From: Streptococcus sanguinis
Lineage (GTDB): Bacteria; Bacillota; Bacilli; Lactobacillales; Streptococcaceae
Assembly: GCF_900635155.1 (NCBI RefSeq)
Contig: NZ_LR134002.1
Location: 1,736,001 to 1,800,000, forward strand
Length of the DNA stretch: 64,000 nucleotides
Direction: 5' to 3'
Under the pieces are notes generated by a model that worked only from the letters and a program-made list of their open reading frames with translations, was not told the DNA's origin and did no database searches. Shown here in pieces: positions 49,159 to 58,504 of this stretch (positions are counted from its first letter, which is position 1; every line of letters starts with the position of its first letter). Made by a program: the position numbers and the translations under genes.

Positions 49159-49761
49159 TTAATTTTCTTCTATTTCCTTCAAATATCCTACAAAGGCATT
49201 GTAGGTCTCCAAGGTCTGCGGATAGATGGGCATTCCTTTGTGAGCCAAATGCTCTACAGTCCTTGCTGTTTCGTATGCCACAGCTAGATTGAGCGACTGC
49301 TGAGCCAAGTCTCTAGCCTTGTCTACTCCCGGAAAATCCCGGTTGTGCTCAATATAGTCGGCGACATAGACGATCTTGTCCAGCTCAGACATGGTGCCAC
49401 TGCCCACTGTATGAATCTCAATGGCTCGCAGAATCTCGGCATCTTCGATGCCTAAGTCTTCCTGAATCTTGTAAATTCCCACCATGCCATGCCAGACATT
49501 GTTGCCCCAGTTTTTCAGGTCAGGATCCAGCTGGTATTTGTCAATCAAGGCCAGAAATTGCTCATCCGAGACCTTTTTAGCATAGTCATGTAGGAGTCCT
49601 GCCAGACCCGCTTTTTCGACGTCAAAACCGAAGCGCTCCGCTAATTCACGGGCAGCCTTTTCCACACCTAGACAATGCCGCAGGCGCTTCTCAGACATGA
49701 CTGTTTCCATCTTAGCCAGCAAGTCATCACGGCTCATGCTGATATAGCTTTCATAGGTCAT
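49159..49761 (-). CDS. yqeK: HD-domain dinucleoside tetraphosphate hydrolase YqeK
   Basis: 200 residues. HD-domain metal sites: [22 protein letters not shown] and EIHTVGS. Related YqeK proteins symmetrically cleave Ap4A to ADP, removing the alarmone. The ATG lies in the stop of nadD (ATGA overlap), so the two are coupled. Confidence 0.93.
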   Translation of the reverse strand: MTYESYISMSRDDLLAKMETVMSEKRLRHCLGVEKAARELAERFGFDVEKAGLAGLLHDYAKKVSDEQFLALIDKYQLDPDLKNWGNNVWHGMVGIYKIQEDLGIEDAEILRAIEIHTVGSGTMSELDKIVYVADYIEHNRDFPGVDKARDLAQQSLNLAVAYETARTVEHLAHKGMPIYPQTLETYNAFVGYLKEIEEN

Positions 49762-50390
49762 AGGTAAAGCCCCTCTTTCTCGATATAGTCTAAGACTGGC
49801 TGAGGCAGCAGGAAATTAGGAGTCCGTCCCTGAGCCAGAAAATCCCGCACCATGCTGGAGGAAATATCCATAAGAGGGACATCCACCCAGATGACAGGGT
49901 AAGAAGTCCCCGCCTTGTAGCGCGGCCGCTGAACACCGACAAACTGAACTAGCTCAACCAGCTCATCAATCCGGTACCACTTAGGCAGATAATCCACCAT
50001 ATCCGCACCGATGATAAAGTAATAGTCCGTATCTGGATGCTGCTCTGTCAGGAGCTTCATGGTATCGTAGCTATAAGAAATTCCCTTCCGTTCCAGCTCA
50101 ATGGGCTCAATCCCTAGACCTTCAATGCCCTCGATAGCCAGTTCCAGCATTTTCAGCCGATGCTTTTCATCAATGGTCTCTTTCTTGTCCACATGCGGCG
50201 GCTCGTACTCTGGCATGAGCAGGACCTGATCCAAGCCCAACTGTTGCCGGACCTGATCCGCCACGACCAAATGAGCATTGTGGACAGGGTTGAAATTGCC
50301 ACCTAAAATGCCAATCTGCTTGCGTTTTTTATCTTTAACTTCTGGTTCTAAATCCACCTTGGTAAAGGGGGTCAGTAATTCAATAGCCAT
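49758..50390 (-). CDS. nadD: Nicotinate-nucleotide adenylyltransferase
   Basis: 210 residues. Begins with a basic stretch and then [15 protein letters not shown], the nucleotidyltransferase site; the C-terminal [13 protein letters not shown] holds the second motif. It makes deamido-NAD from nicotinate mononucleotide and ATP. Overlaps yqeK by 4 bp. Confidence 0.95.
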   Translation of the reverse strand: MAIELLTPFTKVDLEPEVKDKKRKQIGILGGNFNPVHNAHLVVADQVRQQLGLDQVLLMPEYEPPHVDKKETIDEKHRLKMLELAIEGIEGLGIEPIELERKGISYSYDTMKLLTEQHPDTDYYFIIGADMVDYLPKWYRIDELVELVQFVGVQRPRYKAGTSYPVIWVDVPLMDISSSMVRDFLAQGRTPNFLLPQPVLDYIEKEGLYL

Positions 50391-50418
50391 AGGCTGACAT
50401 CTCCACAGAAATTTTTCC

Positions 50419-50730
50419 TTACACTTGTTTAACTTTGACCGAGAGTTTGCGATTTTCCTTCTTGCTGGACTGCTTGTAGAGAATCAAGATCCGGCCAATC
50501 TTCTGCACCGTATCCACTCCGATTTCCTCTTCCAGAATCTCCGCAACTTCATGGATATTCTCATCCGTATTTTGCAAGAGGGTAACCTTGATCAGCTCTC
50601 GCGCATCCAGCGCCTGACGGACACTGGTTTTGATTTGGTCGTTGAGTCCATTTTTCCCTATCTGAATGATAGGTTTGAGACTATGCGCCTGACTGTTGAG
50701 AAAGGCTCTTTGTTTTGATGTTAGTGTCAT
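50419..50730 (-). CDS. yhbY: YhbY/CRS1 RNA-binding protein
   Basis: 103 residues. The KH-like CRM domain with LTSKQRAFLNSQAHSLKPIIQIGKNG at the start; GxxG-like GKNGL. It binds pre-50S particles. Placed as usual between yqeH and nadD. Confidence 0.93.
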   Translation of the reverse strand: MTLTSKQRAFLNSQAHSLKPIIQIGKNGLNDQIKTSVRQALDARELIKVTLLQNTDENIHEVAEILEEEIGVDTVQKIGRILILYKQSSKKENRKLSVKVKQV

Positions 50731-50837
50731 GTTCTTCTATAAGGCTTGATACAGCTAGGATTCGCTTTACTCCCCACTGTTCATAGCCTTTTCCTTCCTT
50801 ATTTTAAGGGAATTTCTTCCCCTTGGTGTCTTGAGTA

Positions 50838-51944
50838 TTATATAATAGCTTTCCGAGTGACAACTGCCACGCCTTCTGGTGCCCATCCGGCTACTCTGGC
50901 AGGACCACTGACGCGAATCCAACCCAGACCAGAGAAGACGATATCCGTCTTGTCCTTGATGGTAAATTCATGCTTGACCAAGGCTGGAAACTCTTCCTTT
51001 TCCTTGCCAACCGGCGGTACTAAGAGACTGCCAACATGCTTGTCATAAAAGCCACTGGCACCTTCCAACTTGGTCCGGTGGAGCTTGAGCTCATTGTCAA
51101 AATAAGCCGTGAAGCCCTGCTTGTCACCTGCCACAAAGTCAAAGCGGCCTAGGCCACCCAAAAAGAGGGTTTGCTCAGGATTAAGCTGGTAGGTTTTGGG
51201 TTTGATTTCCTTTTTGGGACTGATGTATTTGAGATTCTTAGCAGAAAGATAGTGAGCCATCTGGTGACGATGGATAATACCCGGTGTATCGTAGATATGA
51301 CTGCCGTCTGCTAAAGGTATCTCGATTTTGTCCAAAGTTGTTCCCGGGAAGCGCGAAGTCGTAATAATATCCTTATTGCCCGTGATTTCCTGAATAATCG
51401 CGTTAATCAAAGTAGACTTGCCCACATTGGTCACGCCAACCACATAAACGTCACGTCCCTTGCGGCAATGCTCAATTTTGTCAATCAAGTCCTTGATCGC
51501 CTGCTTGTTCTGAGCAGAGGTCAGAACCACATCGACCGGACGCAGACCTTCTTCGTGAGCTCGTTCCGTCAGCCATTGGGTCACCTTGCTATCCTTGACC
51601 GACTTAGGCAAAATGTCCTTTTTATTCCCGACCAAGAGAACATCATTTCCTGCGACAAAGCGAGGCAGGCCAGGAATGACCGATCCATTAAAGTCAAAAA
51701 TATCGACAACATTGACGACCAAGGCATCGCTATCTCCAACCTCATGCAGAAGCCGCAGAAAGTCATCATCCGTCAGCTGGACATCGCTGATTTCATTATA
51801 ATGGCGCAAGCGGAAACAGCGCTGGCAATAGAGTTCGCCTGTCTCCAAGCCTTTTTCTAGAGCCGACTGGGGCGTGTAGCCTAGCTTGCTCTTATCTTCT
51901 GTCTGAATAGTGGCTCCGCAGCCGATACAGAGAAGTTCTTCCAT
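50838..51944 (-). CDS. yqeH: Ribosome biogenesis GTPase YqeH
   Basis: 368 residues. N-terminal zinc finger (CIGCGA...CQRCFRL) and a circularly permuted GTPase domain: NKKD (G4) comes before the P-loop GVTNVGKST (G1) and DTPG (G3). Needed for 30S assembly in B. subtilis. Starts 2 bp after yqeG. Confidence 0.95.
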   Translation of the reverse strand: MEELLCIGCGATIQTEDKSKLGYTPQSALEKGLETGELYCQRCFRLRHYNEISDVQLTDDDFLRLLHEVGDSDALVVNVVDIFDFNGSVIPGLPRFVAGNDVLLVGNKKDILPKSVKDSKVTQWLTERAHEEGLRPVDVVLTSAQNKQAIKDLIDKIEHCRKGRDVYVVGVTNVGKSTLINAIIQEITGNKDIITTSRFPGTTLDKIEIPLADGSHIYDTPGIIHRHQMAHYLSAKNLKYISPKKEIKPKTYQLNPEQTLFLGGLGRFDFVAGDKQGFTAYFDNELKLHRTKLEGASGFYDKHVGSLLVPPVGKEKEEFPALVKHEFTIKDKTDIVFSGLGWIRVSGPARVAGWAPEGVAVVTRKAII

Positions 51945-51946
51945 GC

Positions 51947-52474
51947 TTAAATTCCTTTTTTGTATTGAATTGGGCCGTATTTTTCAGTGATTTTCTTGAG
52001 CACACGGCGTTCACGTGCCCGATTGATTTGAGTCTTGATAGAGTCGTGCTCAACCAGTGGCTTAACCAAAATCGAACGAATCCCGGCCCGATGAGCTGCC
52101 CGAATATCCGTCATAAGCTGATCGCCCACCATGACCACTTCCTTTTTTTCAAAATGAAAAAGCTTGAGCGCTCGGTCAATTCCCCAAGTGAAGGGTTTCA
52201 TGGCCCAGTAGACATAGTCAATTTCAAACTTTTCAACAGCCCGCTTGACCCGTTTTTGGTTATTATTGGACACCACGATTATCCGAATGCCCGCGTCCCG
52301 CAAATCATGGAGCCACTTCTTCATCTCTGGAGTCCCATCAGGATTATTCCAAGCAATCAAGGTGTTATCCAAATCCACCAAAACCGCTTTGATACCCTGT
52401 CTTTTCAAACTCTCTACTGTCAAATCGTAAACTGCCTCGACCGCAAAGTCCGGCATATAATCTTCAATCGCCAC
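51947..52474 (-). CDS. yqeG: YqeG family HAD-type phosphatase
   Basis: 175 residues from a GTG (reading VAIEDYMPDF) with GGAG 6 bp upstream. A TTG four codons earlier is open, but GTG gives the usual length and start of the family. HAD motifs: VDLDNTLI (nucleophile), VVSNNN (motif II) and GDQLMTDI (motif IV). Substrate not settled. First gene of the eight-gene operon yqeG-yqeH-yhbY-nadD-yqeK-rsfS-methyltransferase-tmcAL. Confidence 0.92.
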   Translation of the reverse strand: MAIEDYMPDFAVEAVYDLTVESLKRQGIKAVLVDLDNTLIAWNNPDGTPEMKKWLHDLRDAGIRIIVVSNNNQKRVKRAVEKFEIDYVYWAMKPFTWGIDRALKLFHFEKKEVVMVGDQLMTDIRAAHRAGIRSILVKPLVEHDSIKTQINRARERRVLKKITEKYGPIQYKKGI

Positions 52475-52503
52475 ATCTCTCTCCAAAAATTCGTATTCTC
52501 ATT

Positions 52504-52512
52504 ATTATAGCA
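52504..52512 (-). promoter_or_regulatory. Extended -10 of the yqeG operon
   Basis: TGCTATAAT on the minus strand, about 30 bp before the yqeG start; no strong -35. Confidence 0.55.
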
Positions 52513-52595
52513 TAAAATAGGCTTTTTGGCACTCATGCTCCTATTTCTTCTAGAGCGAATAGGTAATGTTCACTTTTCTATTTTTCAAGCAAATG

Positions 52596-52620
52596 AAAAC
52601 AGCTTCCTAAGTGGGAAGCT
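52596..52620 (-). terminator. Terminator after the 215-residue membrane protein gene
   Basis: AGCTTCC/GGAAGCT (52601-52607 and 52614-52620), U-rich on the minus strand. Confidence 0.55.
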
Positions 52621-52677
52621 TCATTTAAAATGGAACAAAAATCATGCCATAAGACCACTATCTATTTTTTTCGCTCT

Positions 52678-53325
52678 CTAACTTTTTTCATAAAATTTTT
52701 GAAGTTTATAAATAATACCGGTAGCACCCTCTGCTTCATCTTTTTTTATGTGAAGAACCTTAGAAAATTTCTGAAGATCCTTTTCTTCATCACCAGGGGC
52801 AATGCGAATGTCAACAGATTGCCATTCACCATCTTTCTCTTCGTAGCCTACTAAAGCAACTAAAAACTGTTTCCCCTCTATATGGCTACGTGTAAAGAAA
52901 TCCGCTGTATCACTAAAAAGACCATCGTGATATTGAGGATTAGCTTCTGCAAACAGTATAACATCTGCTTTCTTAAGCTCTCCATCAACACTAGATAAGA
53001 GTTGCTCATCTACATACTCAATCTGTAAGCGCATTTCTACTACTGGAAATAACCAAAAGGATTGGTTATAACTTGAATCTGGACTCATAATTTTGTCATA
53101 GCTATTCACAAACTCTGCGACTCCTCCCAAAAGGAACAAGGAGAAATAACTAACTATAAATAGTAAAGTACATTTTTTTTCGAAATATACGTAACAGATT
53201 AAGAAAGAAATAATTAAAAATAATACAAAGAAAATAATTGTATGAGGGTGGAAAAATGTTCTTATGAGATTCTCATATGCAATCTCCCACAATTTTTGAT
53301 GATATAAGTTTAGAAATTCTTCCAC
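52678..53325 (-). CDS. Unknown membrane protein
   Basis: 215 residues from a GTG at 53325 with AGGAG 7 bp upstream; longer starts lack an RBS. Two hydrophobic segments (about 30-50 and 55-75) and an acidic C-terminal domain of about 135 residues. More AT-rich than its neighbours, which hints at a separate origin. No family recognised. Confidence 0.65.
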   Translation of the reverse strand: MEEFLNLYHQKLWEIAYENLIRTFFHPHTIIFFVLFLIISFLICYVYFEKKCTLLFIVSYFSLFLLGGVAEFVNSYDKIMSPDSSYNQSFWLFPVVEMRLQIEYVDEQLLSSVDGELKKADVILFAEANPQYHDGLFSDTADFFTRSHIEGKQFLVALVGYEEKDGEWQSVDIRIAPGDEEKDLQKFSKVLHIKKDEAEGATGIIYKLQKFYEKS

Positions 53326-53462
53326 TATAACTCTCCTAACTCCTAGAATTTTTAGTTCGAGCACAAGCACTCTCTCTAATTTTTGAATGCTTATAGATTA
53401 TTGCTTACCAGTCATATCATTATATCATCTTTCATACTTTTTAGCACCTATAGCTTCAAAGC

Positions 53463-53490
53463 TTACAAAAATGGCAAAAGATGCTATAGT
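53463..53490 (+). promoter_or_regulatory. Promoter of the TVP38-like gene
   Basis: TTACAA (53463-53468), 16 bp, TATAGT (53485-53490), 31 bp before the ATG. Confidence 0.45.
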
Positions 53491-53521
53491 AGATATAAGA
53501 ATAATTCTCTTGGAGGTGCCT

Positions 53522-54148
53522 ATGGCAAGCAAGGATCGAGAAATGAAAACTGTTTCTCCCTTTTTGCAAAAGATTATCAACTGGTCGTCCGCCATTGGCG
53601 CTCTAGGAACGGTGGCCTTTTGTCTTTGGGCCTATTTCGCAGGCATTCTCCAGTCCAAGGAAACTCTCTCAGCCTTTATCCAGCAGGCTGGCATCTGGGG
53701 GCCTCCTCTCTTTATCTTCCTGCAGATTCTACAGACGGTCGTGCCCATTATCCCTGGCGCCCTAACCTCTGTCGCTGGTGTTTTCATCTACGGCCATATC
53801 GTTGGCACCATTTATAACTATATCGGTATTGTCATTGGCTGCGCCCTGATATTTTATCTGGCGCGCACCTATGGTCCGGCTTTTGTCCAGTCTGTCGTCA
53901 GCAAGCGAACTTATGATAAATACATCGGCTGGCTGGATAAGGGGAATCGCTTTGAGCGCTTCTTCATTTTCATGATGATTTGGCCCATCAGTCCAGCCGA
54001 CTTTCTCTGCATGCTGGCGGCCCTGACCAAGATGACTTTCAAAAAGTACATGCTGATTATCCTTGTCTGCAAGCCCATCACTCTCGTCATCTATACCTAC
54101 GGACTGACTTATGTCATTGATTTTTTCTGGAAAATGGTCTCCAAATAA
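53522..54148 (+). CDS. TVP38/TMEM64 (DedA-like) membrane protein
   Basis: 208 residues from MASKDREMKT with TTGGAGG upstream (longer frames rejected). About five hydrophobic segments and the conserved core IPGALTSVAGVFIYGHIVGTIYNYIGIVIG, followed by a GWLDKGNRFERFF region and a PADFLCMLAALTKM loop. Members of this superfamily move or scramble lipids in other organisms; the exact role here is unknown. Single gene. Confidence 0.88.
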   Translation: MASKDREMKTVSPFLQKIINWSSAIGALGTVAFCLWAYFAGILQSKETLSAFIQQAGIWGPPLFIFLQILQTVVPIIPGALTSVAGVFIYGHIVGTIYNYIGIVIGCALIFYLARTYGPAFVQSVVSKRTYDKYIGWLDKGNRFERFFIFMMIWPISPADFLCMLAALTKMTFKKYMLIILVCKPITLVIYTYGLTYVIDFFWKMVSK

Positions 54149-54153
54149 AAAGA

Positions 54154-54179
54154 AGTTGAATGAAGTCAACTCCTTTTTT
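54154..54179. terminator. Terminator after the TVP38-like gene
   Basis: AGTTGA/TCAACT (54154-54159 and 54166-54171), then T6. Confidence 0.7.
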
Positions 54180-54215
54180 ATTTATCCTTTTTGTCTACCA
54201 TATATAATGGTTCAA

Positions 54216-55137
54216 CTAGGAGAGGCTGCAGGACTTTTTCTTCTTTTGCAACCATAAGTCTTTAAGGGAAATGAGCGAAACAACTATTAAAATCATAGCA
54301 ATCCCTACCAGATCAAGGACATAAAAACGCTCATTCATCAGAAAAAAGGCAAAGAAGACCGCTGAAATAGGCTCAGTGGAAGCTAGAAGACTGGATTTGA
54401 CAGGTCCTATCAGGGAAGTACCCTTTAAAAAGACCGTGTAGGAAAAGATGGTCCCAACTACCACGATTCCCACCAAGGCTAATAGAATATTAGGACTGAG
54501 ATCCCACTGGTGCTGAGCTAGACCGCTAATGGGAAGCAAGAAAAGCCCTGCCATGGTCATTCCAATGCCAATCACCAGTATACTGCCCCATTTCTTAATC
54601 AAGTCAATAGAGAGCAAGATGTAAAGCCCATGTGTAAAAGCTGAAAAAAGACCAACCAATAAACCTTTAGGAGTAATGGCTAACTGATTCAGCTGACAGT
54701 GGGTCGCAAATCAAAAAGGTTCCGACAATCGCTAACAGCATAGAACAAAGCTCCGATATTGTAGGCGCAACCCGATCCTTGATACAGACATAGGCTAAGA
54801 TGCCTATTGGGCAGAGGTATTGCAAGACCGTCGCTGTCCCTGCATTGGTTTCTCGAATGGCCTCCAAGTAGGCAAATTGGTTGAGAAACAAAGCAAAGAG
54901 GGCAAAAATAAAAATAGAAAACAAGGAAGACTTATCTTTTAAAAGCTTCCGAAAATGGTCCCGATTTGCCAAATAGGCCACACCCATCAAGGCAAGGCCT
55001 GAAAGCAGCAAGCGGAGATTGGTCAGCGCTAGCGCAGAAAAACCATGCCCTAGCAGATATTGGCCGCTCGTGCCAGACAGCCCCCAAGCAATTCCAGCAG
55101 CTATTGTGTAAATGGTCCCTTTCAAAACTTTTGACAT
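54216..55137 (-). pseudogene. Frameshifted EamA/DMT family transporter
   Basis: A ten-helix drug/metabolite transporter gene in two frames. The N-terminal half starts at 55137 (MSKVLKGTIY) and runs to about AIVGTFLI, after which it goes out of frame and stops at 54667. The C-terminal half continues in the next frame (ATHCQLNQLAITPKGL...) to a stop at 54216. One extra T in a short T-run on the minus strand (plus 54708-54710) explains the shift. It may be a true recent inactivation or a sequencing error. Confidence 0.85.
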
Positions 55138-55183
55138 CCTAAACCTCTTTCTATATCTTTGCTTATTATAGCACAATCCATAA

Positions 55184-55212
55184 AGAAAAATCAGCCAGTT
55201 TTGACTGATTTT
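55184..55212 (-). terminator. Terminator after butanediol dehydrogenase
   Basis: AAAATCAG/CTGATTTT (55187-55194 and 55205-55212), U-rich on the minus strand. Confidence 0.75.
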
Positions 55213-55234
55213 CATCTCATGATTAAGCAAAGAT

Positions 55235-56281
55235 TTATTCTGGCGATACCAAAATCTTGATCTGCGCCTTGTCCTGAGTCAGCTCGATAAAACCTTCTTG
55301 CACAATATCCTCCAGCTTAATCTTCTTGGTCACAAGCTTGTCAGCAGAGAAATAGCCCTGCTCCATCAGTTCCAGCACCTTAGGGAAAATATGCCGATAA
55401 GCGATAATACCCTTGAGCGTTTTTTCTTGAATGGCAAATTCATTAGGATTGACGCTGGCTTCTCGCTCCCAGATAGAAACAACCATACATTCCCCAGCCT
55501 TGTGAACAGCAGCCAAAGCCTGTCCCAGCACAACCGGCACCCCGGTCACTTCATAAGACACATCTGCCCCGCCACCAGTTAAACGCTGAATAGCAGCTAC
55601 CACGTCTTCGCCTTCTTCTGGATGCACAATGATGGCCCCAAGCTCCTCAGCCTTGGCTTGGCGTTCTGGAGATAACTCGACACCATAAATCTTAGAGGCA
55701 CCGACTGCTCGCAAAGCCTCAACTATCAAGAGCCCGATTGGCCCCAAACCGAAGACAACCGCTGTATCGCCCGTCTTAAGAGCTGACTGACGGACTGCGT
55801 AAACAGCTACAGCAGCAGGTTCTGTCAAAGCTGCCTGCTCATAGCTAAGGCTGTCTGGAACTTTGTGAACAATGTCTCCGTCCAAAACACAGTATTTGGC
55901 AAAACCACCGTCTGCCGCCAGACCGACAAAGTTTAGATTAGGGTCCAGATTATAATCACCGACAAGATTATGCTTAGCCAAAATGGGCTCAACTGTCACC
56001 CGGTCGCCAACTTTGACCCGTGTCACGGCACTGCCGACCTCAACAATTTCCCCAGCAAACTCATGTCCTAAAGTTACAGGCGCTTTCTGGCCAGAATAGA
56101 CATGCTCTGTTTCTGTCGGAATAAAAATCGGTCCGTCTAAGTATTCATGCAAGTCAGTTCCACAGATTCCTGTGAACTTGACCGCAATTTTAACCTGATG
56201 CGGTTTGACTTCCGGTACATCCACTTCTTCAATACGAACATCTTTAGCGCCATACCAACGCGCAGCATTCATTTTTGCCAT
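55235..56281 (-). CDS. Zinc alcohol dehydrogenase, 2,3-butanediol dehydrogenase type
   Basis: 348 residues from an ATG at 56281 that fits GAGG better than the ATG at 56287. Medium-chain dehydrogenase: catalytic zinc GICGTDLHEYLDG and GHEFAGEIVEVG, Rossmann motif VFGLGPIGLLIVEAL, and the conserved WYGAKDVRIEE start of (R,R)-butanediol dehydrogenases. It interconverts acetoin and 2,3-butanediol with NAD. The CcpA-type promoter upstream fits overflow metabolism. Confidence 0.9.
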   Translation of the reverse strand: MAKMNAARWYGAKDVRIEEVDVPEVKPHQVKIAVKFTGICGTDLHEYLDGPIFIPTETEHVYSGQKAPVTLGHEFAGEIVEVGSAVTRVKVGDRVTVEPILAKHNLVGDYNLDPNLNFVGLAADGGFAKYCVLDGDIVHKVPDSLSYEQAALTEPAAVAVYAVRQSALKTGDTAVVFGLGPIGLLIVEALRAVGASKIYGVELSPERQAKAEELGAIIVHPEEGEDVVAAIQRLTGGGADVSYEVTGVPVVLGQALAAVHKAGECMVVSIWEREASVNPNEFAIQEKTLKGIIAYRHIFPKVLELMEQGYFSADKLVTKKIKLEDIVQEGFIELTQDKAQIKILVSPE

Positions 56282-56313
56282 AAACATACCTCGCTTTATA
56301 ATTTGTTAGTTTT

Positions 56314-56342
56314 ATTGTAAACCCTTTCAGAAATCTTGTCAA
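56314..56342 (-). promoter_or_regulatory. Promoter with cre-like site of butanediol dehydrogenase
   Basis: On the minus strand TTGACA (56342-56337), 17 bp, TACAAT (56319-56314). TGTAAACCCTTTCA (56316-56329) differs from the cre consensus only at one central base and overlaps the -10, so CcpA would repress. Confidence 0.65.
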
Positions 56343-56373
56343 AAGATTAGCTACATTTTCAAAAAATAACATA

Positions 56374-56395
56374 CAAAAAACCAGCATCTGCTGGT
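56374..56395 (-). terminator. Terminator after the 118-residue membrane protein gene
   Basis: ACCAGCA/TGCTGGT (56380-56386 and 56389-56395), then U6 on the minus strand. Confidence 0.8.
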
Positions 56396-56402
56396 ATCAA
56401 GG

Positions 56403-56759
56403 TTATTCTGCAATTCTAGCAGAGTAGAAAGGAAGAAGGAACATTAAAACAATATAAAGAATCAAGAGAATCGCACGAAGCAATCCACCAAATAGAAAAG
56501 CAACTACTAAAGTTCCCAAACAAATAGAAAAATTAGTAAAATTTGTTTCAATCAGCAAGGTTTGCCCTGCTTTAACTGTCACTGGCTTAGTTTTCATAGG
56601 AGCAAATCCAGCACGAACTTCTGCTTCATTAGCTGCGATTGGAAAAACAGCCTCTTCTCCGTTTTTGATTGCGCCAACTTTCTGACCATTGATAAAGATT
56701 GGAAACTTCCCAATAATCCCTACAAAACCTGTCTCGCGTTTGATCTTAATTTCTGACAT
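56403..56759 (-). CDS. Small membrane protein of unknown function
   Basis: 118 residues. A soluble N-terminal beta-rich part (VGIIGKFPIFINGQKVGAI, then VKAGQTLLIE) and one or two C-terminal membrane segments (about 80-112). The first part looks like a small carboxypeptidase-regulatory-like or PEGA-type fold. AAGGAG precedes the ATG. Its promoter must lie inside the decayed lipoprotein sequence upstream. Family not certain. Confidence 0.7.
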   Translation of the reverse strand: MSEIKIKRETGFVGIIGKFPIFINGQKVGAIKNGEEAVFPIAANEAEVRAGFAPMKTKPVTVKAGQTLLIETNFTNFSICLGTLVVAFLFGGLLRAILLILYIVLMFLLPFYSARIAE

Positions 56760-56786
56760 AAAGACTCCTTTGTTTTTTCTATTATT

Positions 56787-57100
56787 TTAACACAACTGAT
56801 GGCTAAAGAAAAGACGAAATAAAAGGCTGTGATATTTAAAAATACTAAGATATTCATCGTCAGCAACATGAGAAGCATATACTCTCCTGTATTATCAGGT
56901 TTTAAATAAACACTCCTTGATATTTTACTATCAGCATTTTCATCCATCATAAAAATTTTACTGCTATATAATTTTACATTTGACAAATCTTTCTTATCTT
57001 CCGCTAAAAAGTCAAACAGTGGCTGAAACTCTTTCTCCAACTCATACTGTTCTTTTGTGCGATTTTCTGGTATTTTCTCTCCGCAGGCACTCAACGGCTG
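56787..57100 (-). pseudogene. Truncated and frameshifted lipoprotein copy
   Basis: Lacks its signal peptide: similarity begins at the lipobox (LSACGEKIPENRTKEQYE...) just inside the end of the 420-residue gene and matches residues 21-70 of the lipoprotein at 59926 at about 90% DNA identity. After SVYLKPDNT the frame is lost; the neighbouring frame continues as a normal-looking C-terminus (VYASHVADDEYLSIFKYH) to a stop at 56787, with the frameshift at about 56885-56893. A reading straight through instead would give an artificial hydrophobic tail. Confidence 0.75.
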
Positions 57101-57102
57101 CA

Positions 57103-58365
57103 CTATTTCTTCAAGTGAATATTATTAAAGATTACTGCCTTTAAATTAATTAAAAGAATATTACCTAAACTAGGTATATCTGTATTATCGAAAACCTCCA
57201 GTAATATCGCTAAAATATCCCTCAAAACAAATTTTTCAGTAGACTTGTCAATCTTCTCTTCAGTTTTTAATAAACAAAGATTACGTTGTATATGGTCAAT
57301 AAAGTCCATCATAAAAAAATTATTAATATCATCTAATGAATCAAAATAACCAATTTCTGTAGGTGAATTATTGATAATATAAGATTCTTTATTCAATATG
57401 TACTCTAATCTAAAATCAAATTTTTTAATTTCATCAAAACAATCTGTGTTGTATTTTACAATATCTAACACATCTTGCAATACTGAATACACACTGGAAA
57501 GTTCCACTGTATTTGCTTCAATTTCATAAGAAAGCAACTCAAATAAGGAGTTTAAGAGTTCATTAAAATTCCTTGAATCAATAATGCCTTTCATTTTATT
57601 TGTGTTCAGAAAAATCTTTTCTCTAATTTCGTATGTGTTATAAAAGAAAATTTCAGATAACGTTGAATCAGTCGGCACACTAATATTATTGTAGTCTCCC
57701 CAATCTTTAGAAGATGATATATCACTATAATTTCCAATACCAGGATATAATGCATTCCCCTTCGATTTTAAATATTTATAAATCTTTATGCCTCCATTTA
57801 GATACCCAAAAAGAATTTCCTCACCAATTATTGTTGTAGCAGTAATATAAAATGAACGTGGTATCTTCTTAGAAACAACATCTCCCGACTTTAAAGATAC
57901 TTTACTAATACAATTTTTCGTATTATCGCTAGAATCATAATACTTTACATTCTCTATATATAAAGTATCTTCTCGCATTATCAAGATTATACCTTTAGTA
58001 GCATCAACCACAAAACTAGGTCTATAATGATCTTTATATTGCTCTAATTCTTTTTCCTTTTCTTTTACATTTCTTTCACGTTCTTTTTCACGTTCTTTTC
58101 TATCATCACGGTATCTATTCCTTTCATTACTGACAAACACAAATACTGTGAAACTAATAGTTAGTGCAGTTGAATAAAACGAAAAGTTCTCAACCACAAC
58201 ATTCAGTGCTAACTTCCAAGGCTCTGAAGGAATTATAAGACCATAATAAGCGAAGTATCTAAACATCTTCACTATAATCGGGAAAAAGAATATAAAAGCA
58301 GTAAATAATCTAACTGGCCAAGTGGTGAGCTTAAAATCATCCTGTTTATTCGTCGTATTTCTCAA
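57103..58365 (-). CDS. Membrane protein with charged coiled coil, unknown family
   Basis: 420 residues from a TTG start with AAGGAGA 7 bp upstream. Two hydrophobic segments (about 16-38 and 58-80), then a highly charged helix (about 82-112, RDDRKEREKERERNVKEKEKE) and a soluble C-terminal domain of about 300 residues rich in Ile, Asn, Lys and Tyr. Much more AT-rich than the housekeeping genes, a sign of transfer. It lies 139 bp after the broken nuclease gene on the same strand and its stop touches a decayed lipoprotein copy. The layout (membrane anchor, coiled coil, sensor or effector domain) is seen in defence and toxin-related proteins, but no family is recognised. Confidence 0.75.
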   Translation of the reverse strand: MRNTTNKQDDFKLTTWPVRLFTAFIFFFPIIVKMFRYFAYYGLIIPSEPWKLALNVVVENFSFYSTALTISFTVFVFVSNERNRYRDDRKEREKERERNVKEKEKELEQYKDHYRPSFVVDATKGIILIMREDTLYIENVKYYDSSDNTKNCISKVSLKSGDVVSKKIPRSFYITATTIIGEEILFGYLNGGIKIYKYLKSKGNALYPGIGNYSDISSSKDWGDYNNISVPTDSTLSEIFFYNTYEIREKIFLNTNKMKGIIDSRNFNELLNSLFELLSYEIEANTVELSSVYSVLQDVLDIVKYNTDCFDEIKKFDFRLEYILNKESYIINNSPTEIGYFDSLDDINNFFMMDFIDHIQRNLCLLKTEEKIDKSTEKFVLRDILAILLEVFDNTDIPSLGNILLINLKAVIFNNIHLKK

Positions 58366-58504
58366 AATATTATCTCCTTTTTATAATGATTAATTAATAA
58401 TTAACAATAAAAATATTGTTATTTTAGTAAATGTTTTTATTCACATCATTCCAGATTGAACTACAGCGCTTTGAAAACTATACGGTACTGTCTCATTTAT
58501 TACT

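Noticed and set aside
54216-54659. Separate 147-residue membrane protein
   Set aside because: It starts at an internal TTG and is the second half of the frameshifted EamA transporter.
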